This document shows positions 46,097 through 54,440 of a stretch of DNA of 64,000 bases, piece by piece. Position 1 is the stretch's first letter; every line of letters starts with the position of its first letter. Below the pieces are notes generated by a model, which saw only the letters and a list, made by a program, of their open reading frames with translations, was not told the DNA's origin and did no database searches. This stretch comes from Acidobacteriota bacterium. GTDB lineage: Bacteria; Acidobacteriota; Terriglobia; Acidiferrales; UBA7541. The DNA lies in contig QHYZ01000070.1 of assembly GCA_003225295.1 (NCBI GenBank), positions 1 through 64,000 of the forward strand, in the 5' to 3' direction. The translations under genes were made by a program, and so were the position numbers.

Positions 46097-49000
46097 GCGT
46101 TCTCCAAAGATGGCGAGGTCACCACGCGCTCCAGTTGCTTGATCAACGGCTCTCGCCAGGAATTCTGTTTCCGGAAAAGCGATTCGGCATGCGCGTGAAT
46201 GTACTTTTCCTCTGCCTTGGTTAGATCCTTGCTGGTCAGGACAAACACGGAGAGCTCGGCTGTGCGAGGGTTGGAACGCCATTCGGCGAGCAATTCAAAA
46301 CCGCTCATCTTGGGCAGCACTATGTCTAGAATGACCAGCTCGGGCAGGAATTGGGCTACGCTGATACGGGCCTGTTCACCATCCGCCGCTGTACTCACAG
46401 CGTAGCCGTATGCTTTGAGCAACTCGACAATCATCTCAAGCGTGGATACATCGTCTTCGACCACCAGGATGGTTCTTGTTGGCGCTGCGCCCCCACGAGA
46501 CCGGAGGCAGCGCTCCACAGCAGCTAGCAAGGTCGCCTTATCTACTGGCTTAATCAAATACTCGTCGGCACCGAAAGCGGTTCCGATGCTAGGCTGATCC
46601 ACGATGGTCACCACAATAACCGGTATCCTTGCCGTGCGTGGGTCATTCTTCAATTGCAGTAGAACCTCCAGCCCGTGAACCGGACTCATAAGCAGGTCCA
46701 AGGTGATGGCATCTGGCTGCAGTTCAGCGGCTATATCCGAGGCGCGTTCCGGCTGATCACATTTCAGGGTCTCATAGCCTGAAGAAGCGAGTTGGGATTG
46801 GATGAGTTGCCCGGTCGCCGCATTGTCCTCAACGACGAGAATGCGCGGGGCGTTGCGCGCCCTGGGCACGACTCCGGAGGTCTGATCGGGTTGGCCCGGA
46901 GCGATCGCAACGAGAGGAAGAGAAAAATAAAAGCAGGTACCACCGCCGGGCTGGCTTTCGATCCCCAGTTTACCTCCGTGCAGTTCGACCAGGCGCGCGG
47001 TGATGGCAAGTCCCAACCCCGTGCCCTCCGTAGCGGTGCCCGCTTGTGTCAGGCGAAAGAACGCTTCGAAGATCCGCTGCTGTTGTTCGGGTGGAATTCC
47101 GGGGCCATCGTCGCGCACTTCCACCCTGACTTGGTCCTCCAGCTGACGGGCGGCCAGCTCAATCCGGCCACCCGTTGGTGTGAACTTGATCGCGTTGCCA
47201 GCAAGATTCATGAGCACTTGCTTAAATCGCATAGCGTCGGCGTGAACATGCAGATTACCCTCGACCTGCTGGAGTAATGCTTGCGATTTCTTTTCCGCCA
47301 GAGGGTAAAGACTGCTGATCACGTCGGCAAAGGCAGACGCGACCTTCACATCCTCGCGAGTAAGCTCCATTTTGCCAGCTTCGATTTTGGAAAGGTCAAG
47401 AATATCGCTGATTAGTCTGAGAAGGTGTTCCCCGCCGGTATGTATGTGGTCGATGTAGCGCCGCTGGCGGTCGTTCACCGGGCCGTAACGCTCATCGGCA
47501 AGCAGGTCGGAAAAACCAAGAACGGCGTTCAACGGCGTGCGCAGTTCGTGGCTCATGGTGGAGAGGAATTGATCCTTGAACTTACTTGTGCGTTCCGCTT
47601 CTTGCTTTGCGTGTATGATGAGCTCGTGCGTGCGCTTGTGTTCGGTGCTGTCACGCGTGACCTTTGCGAACCCGCGCAACCGTCCCGTGCCGTCGCGCAA
47701 GGCGGTAATCACCACGTTGGCCCAGAACCGTGATCCGTCCTTGCGCACGCGCCAACCCTCGTCTTCGTATCGCCCGAGCTCTGTGGCAACTTTCAGTTCA
47801 TAGGCAGGCTTGCCTCGTTCCACATCCTCCGTTGGGTAGAAGCGGGAAAAGTGTTGGCCCACGATCTCCTGAGCCTGGTAGCCCTTGATGCGTTCGGCCC
47901 CCGCATTCCAACTGGCAACGACTCCTTGCGGATCCAACATCAGAATCGCATAATCCGTCACTTCCGAAACCAGCAGACGGAACCGCTCTTCACCTTCCCG
48001 CAGGGCCTCCTCAGCCTTCTTACGCTTGGTAACGTCCGTTGCCACGACCAGGCGGGCGTTTTTATCCCCATAGACGAAGGGATGCGAGGTAATTTCAACA
48101 TCGATCAGAGTTCCGTCTTTCTTGCGATGTTTCGAGATGCCGGCGGCTTCCGTGTCCGGCGGCGCCTTCCCGGTGCTTTCGAGCAGTGTTGGTACATCTT
48201 CCGGTGGGTGAATGTCCTTCATCGTCAGGGACAGAAATTCTTCGCGGAGGTAGCCATAGTTCCGGACGGCAGAACGATTGGCGTCTAGGATGGCCAGGGT
48301 CTGCAGGTCATAAACCCACACGGGATGTGGATTACTGTCGAATAGCAGATGGTATCGCTCCTTGGATTGGCGAAGCGCCTCCTCCGCTCGTTTGCTCTCG
48401 GTGATGTCGTGGAAAACGACAACGCCGCCCTGCAGGGCGCCTCCCTCGCCTCTGAGAGGTCTGCCCGTAATACTAAGTAACCGGCCGACCGGCACTTGCG
48501 CGTTGCGGATAAAGAGTTCTACGGCGTCAACACTCTCGCCCCGCATGGCCCGCACCAAGGGCAGTTCGTTGGATGGATACAGGGTCACGGTGTCAGGCAA
48601 ATAGCTGCCATACTGATCAGACCACTGGTCGGGAGTCGTGTCCGTGGCACCGATGCCCAAGACCTGCTCGGCGGCCGCATTAAAGAGGAGAAACTTCCCC
48701 GCCGAATCGGCCACAACCACACCATCGGCGATACTTCCCAGAATCAGTTGCAGAAGTTCCTTTTGCCGTCTGGTTTCCTCTTCTGCCTGATTCTTTGCGG
48801 TGATGTCCCGGAAAACGAGCACCACCCCAAGCCCTTCGCCACTGTTCGTGAGAATGGGCGCCGCGGTATCTTCAATGTCGTATTCCCTGCCACCTTTGGA
48901 TAGTAAGAGAGTGTGGTCGGCCAAACCGACGACCTTCCGTTCGCGAAAGACTCTCTTGACAGGGTTCTCGATGGGGCTCCGCGTGTTTTTGTCCACGATG

Positions 49001-49821
49001 TCAAACACCAGGTCCATGGACTTGCCCATGGCCTCCGCCCCTGTCCAACCAGTGAGCGACTGGGCGACGGAATTCATAAAAGTTACCGCGCCATTCATGT
49101 CCGTGGCAATCACCGCATCACCGATACTTCCGAGAGTGGTCGAGAGCAACTTTTCGCTTTTTGCCAGGGCTTGTTGTGTGTGTTTTCGATGGGAAAGCTC
49201 ACGGATCGAGGTTGCAAAAACCAGTAACAGCAGCATCAGGCTTACTAGGTTTCCGGCCAGAACTATACGCCTCGTGCCGGTCAGTGCCTCCGCCATCTCT
49301 TGAGAGCGAACATCGCGGAGATTATTCTCCTGGTCTGCCATCTCCGTGAGTACCGCCCGGATTCTGTCCATCAATTGCTTTCCCTGGCCTCCGAGAACCA
49401 CCTGGGTTGCGCCTGCCAATCCGCGCTTCCTGTGGAGATCGATCGTCCTCTGGAGTTCCGCCAATTTGCCGGCAATGAGTGGTTCGAGCGTGGCGATGCG
49501 CTTCTGCTGCTCCGGATTGTCGGAAGTGAGCTTCTTCAGTTCGTCAGTTACCCGATCGAGGTTCTTTATCGCTTCGTGATAGGGTTCCAGGTAGGCCGCA
49601 TCTCCCGTGAGGAGAAAGCCGCGCTGCCCAGTTTCTGCATCAACGACTCGAGCTCTCGTCTCATCGAGTACCCTGCCGAGTTCGTAGCTGTGCCTCCGCG
49701 CCTGGGCGGTTTTTGCAACGCGGACCGTATCCCGGTACGATTCCCAGCCAACCAGCGGCAGGATGACCGCGGCCGCAAGGAATCCCGCGAGGATCAGGCT
49801 CCTCTCGAGTCGCCATCGCAT
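46093..49821 (-). CDS. Hybrid histidine kinase: CHASE3, four PAS, HisKA, HATPase, two REC
   Basis: A 1,242-residue membrane sensor. Two hydrophobic segments (about residues 8-26 and 185-205) flank a CHASE3-like periplasmic domain (VVDAETGQRGFLLTGDAAYL). Four PAS domains follow, each with its linker (RDITAKNQAEEE, HDITESKRAEEAL, TDVTKRKKAEEAL, RDSTEHKRTHEL). HisKA has the phospho-acceptor His at about 757 in STMSHELRTPLNAVLGFSDL. HATPase motifs include NLAGNAIKFTPTGG, VRDDGPGIPPE and GTGLGLAI. Two receiver domains end the protein, with Asp near 1040 (AITLDLLMSP) and 1163 (LVILDIVLPKM). It lies 46 bases after the HD-GYP gene and overlaps the single REC gene. The signal is unknown. Confidence 0.93.
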   Translation of the reverse strand: MRWRLERSLILAGFLAAAVILPLVGWESYRDTVRVAKTAQARRHSYELGRVLDETRARVVDAETGQRGFLLTGDAAYLEPYHEAIKNLDRVTDELKKLTSDNPEQQKRIATLEPLIAGKLAELQRTIDLHRKRGLAGATQVVLGGQGKQLMDRIRAVLTEMADQENNLRDVRSQEMAEALTGTRRIVLAGNLVSLMLLLLVFATSIRELSHRKHTQQALAKSEKLLSTTLGSIGDAVIATDMNGAVTFMNSVAQSLTGWTGAEAMGKSMDLVFDIVDKNTRSPIENPVKRVFRERKVVGLADHTLLLSKGGREYDIEDTAAPILTNSGEGLGVVLVFRDITAKNQAEEETRRQKELLQLILGSIADGVVVADSAGKFLLFNAAAEQVLGIGATDTTPDQWSDQYGSYLPDTVTLYPSNELPLVRAMRGESVDAVELFIRNAQVPVGRLLSITGRPLRGEGGALQGGVVVFHDITESKRAEEALRQSKERYHLLFDSNPHPVWVYDLQTLAILDANRSAVRNYGYLREEFLSLTMKDIHPPEDVPTLLESTGKAPPDTEAAGISKHRKKDGTLIDVEITSHPFVYGDKNARLVVATDVTKRKKAEEALREGEERFRLLVSEVTDYAILMLDPQGVVASWNAGAERIKGYQAQEIVGQHFSRFYPTEDVERGKPAYELKVATELGRYEDEGWRVRKDGSRFWANVVITALRDGTGRLRGFAKVTRDSTEHKRTHELIIHAKQEAERTSKFKDQFLSTMSHELRTPLNAVLGFSDLLADERYGPVNDRQRRYIDHIHTGGEHLLRLISDILDLSKIEAGKMELTREDVKVASAFADVISSLYPLAEKKSQALLQQVEGNLHVHADAMRFKQVLMNLAGNAIKFTPTGGRIELAARQLEDQVRVEVRDDGPGIPPEQQQRIFEAFFRLTQAGTATEGTGLGLAITARLVELHGGKLGIESQPGGGTCFYFSLPLVAIAPGQPDQTSGVVPRARNAPRILVVEDNAATGQLIQSQLASSGYETLKCDQPERASDIAAELQPDAITLDLLMSPVHGLEVLLQLKNDPRTARIPVIVVTIVDQPSIGTAFGADEYLIKPVDKATLLAAVERCLRSRGGAAPTRTILVVEDDVSTLEMIVELLKAYGYAVSTAADGEQARISVAQFLPELVILDIVLPKMSGFELLAEWRSNPRTAELSVFVLTSKDLTKAEEKYIHAHAESLFRKQNSWREPLIKQLERVVTSPSLENA

Positions 49822-49867
49822 CGTTACACCGCCTTGCCAGCTAGCTTGGAAATAATGGTTAGTTGAA

Positions 49868-50854
49868 CTACCGCGCCGGCTGCAGCGGCACGGAGCCGAG
49901 GACGATTGTTTCGAATTCGTCGAGAATGGAAGCGTCCCACCAGCCGCGTTTTACTTCCTCCCTCATGATGGTAAAGGCGTTCTCCAAGGGAAGAGCCTGG
50001 CGATATGGCCGGTCAGTCGTTAGCGCGTCGTAGATGTCGGTGATTTGAAGGATGCGCGCGGTGAGTGGAATTTGCTCGCGTTCCAGCCCGTCTGGATACC
50101 CCGAACCGTCCCACTTTTCATGGTGGTGGCGAATGATCGGCAGGACATGGCGAAAGGATCGGAGCGGACTGCAAATTCGTTCGCCGATGATGGTATGTTG
50201 TTCCATGATTTTTCGTTCTTCCGGAGTCAGCGGTCCAGGCTTGAGCAGGATGTGCTCTGGCACGGCCAACTTGCCGATATCGTGCACCAGACCGCCTCGG
50301 CGCAGAGCTACGCGCAGGTCCTCAGGCAACCCCAGCTTCTCCCCCAGCGCAACTGAATATTTCGAAAGGCGGTCGCAGTGCCCTTCGGTATAGGGATCCT
50401 TCGCCTCGATACTCAGGGCGAGGCTGAACAGTACGGTCTCGGCGTTGTCCAACTCGTCGGTGAATTGTTTCAAGCGCAGCAGGGAATACACGCGAGCCAG
50501 CAATTCGTGCTTATTCACGGGCTTGTTGAGAAAATCATTAGCGCCGCACATGATCCCGTGGATGCGGTCGGCGTCACTGTTCAAACTGGTGAGCAATATG
50601 ACGGGAATCAAGCGGGTTTCCGGCTTGGACTTCATCGTCTGGCAAAGATCAAATCCGGTTGGACGGGGCATCACCACATCCAGCAGTGCGAGATCAATAG
50701 TGTCGCTATTCAGCTGCTCTAGCGCCTGCTGGCCATCCGCTACACAGACAACCTGATAACCCTCCGCGCTCAGCAGAGAAGAGAGCAGATCGCAGTTAGC
50801 TTCGTTGTCATCGGCTACCAGGATGGTTCCTCGGTGGCCTTGCGGAGCTGACAC
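49868..50854 (-). CDS. Response regulator with HD-GYP c-di-GMP phosphodiesterase domain
   Basis: A 328-residue protein that probably degrades cyclic di-GMP when phosphorylated. The receiver domain (GTILVADDNEANCDLLSSLL) has Asp near 56 in LALLDVVMPRPTG and Lys in DFLNKPVNKHEL. The HD-GYP domain starts near 140 and shows the metal-binding RGGLVHDIGKLAVPEHILLK, IIRHHHEKWDGSGYPDGL and DIYDALTTDRPYR. The start is a GTG at 50854 with GGGAGGCGAT directly upstream. It heads the four-gene signalling operon. No GGDEF synthase is in the window. Confidence 0.92.
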   Translation of the reverse strand: MSAPQGHRGTILVADDNEANCDLLSSLLSAEGYQVVCVADGQQALEQLNSDTIDLALLDVVMPRPTGFDLCQTMKSKPETRLIPVILLTSLNSDADRIHGIMCGANDFLNKPVNKHELLARVYSLLRLKQFTDELDNAETVLFSLALSIEAKDPYTEGHCDRLSKYSVALGEKLGLPEDLRVALRRGGLVHDIGKLAVPEHILLKPGPLTPEERKIMEQHTIIGERICSPLRSFRHVLPIIRHHHEKWDGSGYPDGLEREQIPLTARILQITDIYDALTTDRPYRQALPLENAFTIMREEVKRGWWDASILDEFETIVLGSVPLQPAR

Positions 50855-51050
50855 ATCGCCTCCCTAACGATCCTCTCGATCGCACAAGAAGGCTTCGGAG
50901 GGTGCACTCTTGTCGAAAGATGGAACCGAATCTATCCGGCCCAGGCAACTGACAACCATCGCGCGAGGCCTATTCGAAAGTATCTCAAACTTGTAAGAGT
51001 TTCTCGACGCCGTCCCGTGCCATGCTACCAAGCAGTAAATAACGCGAGTT

Positions 51051-51130
51051 TGGCGGGGACTACGGGACTCGAACCCCTGAGCTCCCGCGTGACCGGCCGT
51101 TGTTGTATCCAACGGAATTGGCGCCGGGGC
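51051..51130 (-). pseudogene. Degenerate tRNA-Asp(GTC)-like gene
   Basis: The 80-base minus-strand segment ends in an encoded CCA (51051-51053). It has a T arm with GGTTCGAGTCCCGT, an anticodon-arm-like CGGCCGGTCACGCGGGAG that resembles bacterial tRNA-Asp with anticodon GTC, and an acceptor 3' strand AGTCCCCG. The 5' half does not fit: the 5' acceptor strand reads GCCCCGG, which cannot pair with the 3' strand, and the D arm is abnormal. It is therefore a decayed tRNA or a tRNA 3' end duplicated by an integrating element. Nothing else is evident in this 400-base gap. Confidence 0.5.
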
Positions 51131-51257
51131 AATCCATGAATGGTCCGGCTTGCCTACCAGATGGTGGATGATTCATTCATGCGAGAGGAGCGGATAAAAA
51201 TCATGGCAAGCTGTGACTGGTCCGCGTGTCCCCGATTAAAACAGCCGCTCCGGGTCC

Positions 51258-52346
51258 TCAGTGTGACTTTGTCGGTAGAGAGCTGCGGACCTTGGCATAA
51301 CCCGGCTTGATTACGGAGTAGATGAAATCGCAACGCTGGCCATAGGGCAGGAAGGCGCTCTTCATCGCGTTGATAGTGATCTTTTCGAAGTTCTCCAGGG
51401 ACAGGCCAAAAGTATCCTGAGCGGCCTCGAATTCTCGGGTCATGGTCGTGTCGCTCATCAACCGGTTGTCGGTGTTCAGCGTGACGCGGAATTTCTCCTG
51501 AAAAAAAATCTTAAAGGGATGCTCGGACAGACTGCGCGCAGCCCCCGTATGGACGTTGCTGAGAAGGCAAATCTCCAGCGGAATTCTTTTGTCGAGAATG
51601 TATTGCCCGAGGTCGCCCAATTTCACTGCCTTGCCGTCTCGGACGGCAATATCATCGATTAATCGTGTCCCGTGACCGATGCGGTGTGCCCCGCAGTACT
51701 GAATGGCCTGCCAGATCGATTCCTTCCCAAATCCCTCGCCAGCATGAATGGTGATGTTGAAATTCTGTCGCTGAATATAGTGAAAAGCTTCCACGTGCTT
51801 CTTGGGAGGAAACCCACCTTCCTCACCCGCCAAATCGAATCCCACAACTCCCCGCTCGCGAAAGTCAACAGCGAGTTCCGCCATTTCGAGCGACACGTCC
51901 ATATTGCGCATGGCACAGATAATTAACCCCGAGGAAATTCCAAAGTCTTTTCTGCCTCGCTCCAGGCCCTTCAGGACGGCAGAGACCACCTGTTGGTGAC
52001 TCAATCCCTTCCGAGTATGGAAAACCGGAGCAAAGCGGGTCTCAAAGTAGACCACGCCATCCCGGCTGAGGTCTTCCGCTTGTTCATAAGCCACTCGCTC
52101 GAGCGCCTCTTCGGTTTGCATAACAGCGATTGTGTGTGCAAAGCCTTCCAGGTACTTTGGCAGGCTTCCCTGGTTGGCCCCTTGGTGGAACCAGCGTGCC
52201 AGCTCTTCGGGATCTTCAGTCGGAAGTTGGTCGTATTTTAGGCTTCTTGCCAATTCAAGTATGGATTTCGGTCTCAGCACACCGTCCAGGTGTTCGTGCA
52301 ACAGAACCTTGGGGAGACTCCTCAATAATCCGTGATCCAGTTTCAT
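51258..52346 (-). CDS. add: Adenosine deaminase
   Basis: A 362-residue enzyme that deaminates adenosine to inosine. GGAGGCCTCC precedes the ATG. Family landmarks: zinc ligands in LLHEHLDGVLRPKS (residues 17-19), NITIHAGEGFGKESI (about 199, His plus the catalytic Glu), CLLSNVHTGAARS and the final zinc-binding Asp in TLNTDNRLMSDTTMTREF (about 294). Length is typical. The NCS2 purine permease is divergent about 525 bases away, so the two probably serve purine uptake and salvage. No purine riboswitch could be recognised in the shared upstream region. Confidence 0.92.
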   Translation of the reverse strand: MKLDHGLLRSLPKVLLHEHLDGVLRPKSILELARSLKYDQLPTEDPEELARWFHQGANQGSLPKYLEGFAHTIAVMQTEEALERVAYEQAEDLSRDGVVYFETRFAPVFHTRKGLSHQQVVSAVLKGLERGRKDFGISSGLIICAMRNMDVSLEMAELAVDFRERGVVGFDLAGEEGGFPPKKHVEAFHYIQRQNFNITIHAGEGFGKESIWQAIQYCGAHRIGHGTRLIDDIAVRDGKAVKLGDLGQYILDKRIPLEICLLSNVHTGAARSLSEHPFKIFFQEKFRVTLNTDNRLMSDTTMTREFEAAQDTFGLSLENFEKITINAMKSAFLPYGQRCDFIYSVIKPGYAKVRSSLPTKSH

Positions 52347-52652
52347 GGAGGCCTCCGGTTTCCTCGATCACTGCCACAGAATAAAACACTGTCGACCCGT
52401 GGAAGACTTGTCGTACAGTGCCATCGCTCGCGAATCTAGATTTTGGCGAAAATACTAGTTGGCGACTCGCCGTGCTTCGCGGAAATGATTGCGACCGCGC
52501 GCCATGACAACTTGCGGGCCTTCAAATCAAAATTCTGACAATAATTCTTCGATTTCGTATCAGCTGCTCCTGGCCTTCCGTTCGCGGTGACTCTACGGCA
52601 AAGTATATCGAAATAACCGCGGCTCAGATCCAGCTTTGAAGCTTTTCATGCT

Positions 52653-52684
52653 TTGACATCCGCCCCGGCCTAAAGTCCGGAGCG
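52653..52684. repeat. Hairpin related to the 36484 element
   Basis: TTGACATCC (52653-52661) leads into a stem CGCCCCGGCC-TAAA-GTCCGGAGCG (52661-52684, eight of ten pairs). The TTGACATCC lead, the position of the stem and the CCTAAAG loop match the hairpin at 36484, while the stem bases differ, so the structure is conserved rather than the sequence. This suggests two ends of the same mobile element family. No other feature was seen between the adenosine deaminase and permease genes. Confidence 0.3.
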
Positions 52685-52871
52685 GTATGGCCCACCGGTA
52701 ATCCAGTTAAGCCTGGACTGATCGTCGTGAACGCCAAGCGGAAGCCTTCAAAAACTCCGGCGGCTGCGAATGCCTCTGGCGGGAACTCCAGATACATGCG
52801 GGCGCGGTCCGTTTGACACCCAATCTCCGTCGGCCTATAGTCGTGCACCTTTTTATTTAAGGGGAAACTTC

Positions 52872-54167
52872 TTGCTCGAGCGCGTCTTTCATCTTCAAGA
52901 AAATCAGACCACCGTGCGTCGCGAGTTGCTCGGGGGGCTGACCACCTTCATGACCATGGCCTACGTTGTCGTGGTCAACCCGCGGATCCTCGCTGAAGCG
53001 GGCATGCCTGTTGACGGCGTTCTGTTCGCCACTTGTATTTCCGCCGCGGGGGCCACGCTCATCATGGGCCTTTGGGCCAACTACCCGATCGCGCTGGCGC
53101 CGGGCATGTCCCTCAACGCCTACTTCACCTATTCAATTGTTCTCGGCCGCGGCGTGCCCTGGCAGACCGCTCTCGGCGTTGTGTTCCTTTCCGGACTTCT
53201 CTTTCTGCTCCTGACGCTTAGCAAAATCCGCGAACAGATCGTCAACGGCATTCCCGATTGCCTTAAATACGGCACCGCCGCCGGCATCGGCTTATTCATC
53301 GCCTTCATTGGCTTGCGCAACGCGAATATCATTGTCGCCAATCCCGCCACCTTCGTCGGACTGGGCAAATCCTCCGACCCGCAAGTGCTTCTCGCAGCCG
53401 CTGGACTTATTCTCATCGCCATTTTGATGGCCCGCGGCGTTGGCAGCGCTATTCTCCTCGGAATCGTGGTCATCACGTTCGCCGGCATTCCTCTCGGACG
53501 CAGTCACTGGCCCGCACATTTTTTCTCGCTGCCGCATCCGTCCGGCACATTTCTGAAGTTGGACTTGCGCTCGGCTGCAAAACTGGGCCTTGGCGAACTC
53601 ATCTTCGTGTTTTTCTTTGTCGACCTCTTCGACAATGTGGGCACGCTGGTTGGCGTCTGCGAGGAAGGCGGCTTCCTGCGCGACGGGAAGCTGCCGCGCG
53701 CGAGCCGCGCGTTGCTGGCCGACGCTTTCGGCACGCTGTTCGGTGCCCTCACCGGCACATCCACAGTCACTAGTTACATCGAAAGCGCTGCCGGAGTCGC
53801 GGCTGGTGCGCGGACAGGACTCGGCAATGTGGTCATCGCCGCGCTCTTCCTGATGGCGATGTTTTGCGCGCCGCTGGTCGCTGCGATTCCCGCTTACGCT
53901 ACCGCTCCCGCCCTCATCCTCGTTGGGGCGCTCATGTGTAGCGCTGTTGCCCGCGTCAACTGGCGTGATTTCAGCGAAGCCTTTCCCGCCTTCCTCACGC
54001 TCGTGGCCACGCCACTGACCTTTAGCATCGCTACGGGCCTCAGTCTTGGCCTCCTGTCCTTCACCTTCGTTAAGCTCGGGACCGGAAGACACCGCGAAAT
54101 CAGTCCGCTGATCTGGGTTCTCAGCGTGCTCTTCCTGCTCCGCTACGCCTTTCTTGGCGCGGAATAA
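52872..54167 (+). CDS. NCS2-family purine permease
   Basis: A 431-residue inner-membrane transporter of the AzgA-like branch (hypoxanthine/guanine/adenine type). The start is a TTG at 52872 with AAGGGGA upstream, because the family usually begins near LERVFHLQENQTTVRRELLG. Conserved segments: GGLTTFMTMAYVVVVNPRIL, APGMSLNAYFTYSIV, GIGLFIAFIGLRNANI, VFFFVDLFDNVGTLVGVCEE and TGTSTVTSYIESAAGVAAGA. About twelve hydrophobic helices are visible. The adenosine deaminase gene is divergent. Substrate specificity within purines cannot be read. Confidence 0.9.
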   Translation: MLERVFHLQENQTTVRRELLGGLTTFMTMAYVVVVNPRILAEAGMPVDGVLFATCISAAGATLIMGLWANYPIALAPGMSLNAYFTYSIVLGRGVPWQTALGVVFLSGLLFLLLTLSKIREQIVNGIPDCLKYGTAAGIGLFIAFIGLRNANIIVANPATFVGLGKSSDPQVLLAAAGLILIAILMARGVGSAILLGIVVITFAGIPLGRSHWPAHFFSLPHPSGTFLKLDLRSAAKLGLGELIFVFFFVDLFDNVGTLVGVCEEGGFLRDGKLPRASRALLADAFGTLFGALTGTSTVTSYIESAAGVAAGARTGLGNVVIAALFLMAMFCAPLVAAIPAYATAPALILVGALMCSAVARVNWRDFSEAFPAFLTLVATPLTFSIATGLSLGLLSFTFVKLGTGRHREISPLIWVLSVLFLLRYAFLGAE

Positions 54168-54440
54168 GTTGCACCTGCCGTTGTTATTGGACCAAAACTC
54201 CGCCAGACCTTGGACCTGGTTTGCGTAACAATATTACAGCCCACTCCACATGCTATTCATGGCAAACAATTCTCGAATTTTGACGCTTGACAAGAATGAA
54301 CATGGTTTGGGAAGGCTACAAGTGGAGCCGAACCCGCGATGAAATCGAAATGAGGCCGGGAATTACACCGGAACCCTGGTGGAGATGGCCGCAGCTATGT
54401 TATTGATTTCAAGTCCGCCGGAGCTTTGGCGAAGGACAAC

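Noticed and set aside
45704-46282. Longer 192-codon version of the single REC protein
   Set aside because: The upstream 60 codons only mirror the end of the hybrid kinase gene in another frame; the receiver domain begins right at the TTG at 46096.
52347-52871. Purine riboswitch upstream of the NCS2 permease
   Set aside because: The conserved purine-aptamer core could not be found; only the TTGACATCC hairpin is present.
53292-54092. 266-codon minus-strand open frame inside the NCS2 permease
   Set aside because: The product is highly charged and low in hydrophobic residues, the mirror image of a membrane protein on the other strand.
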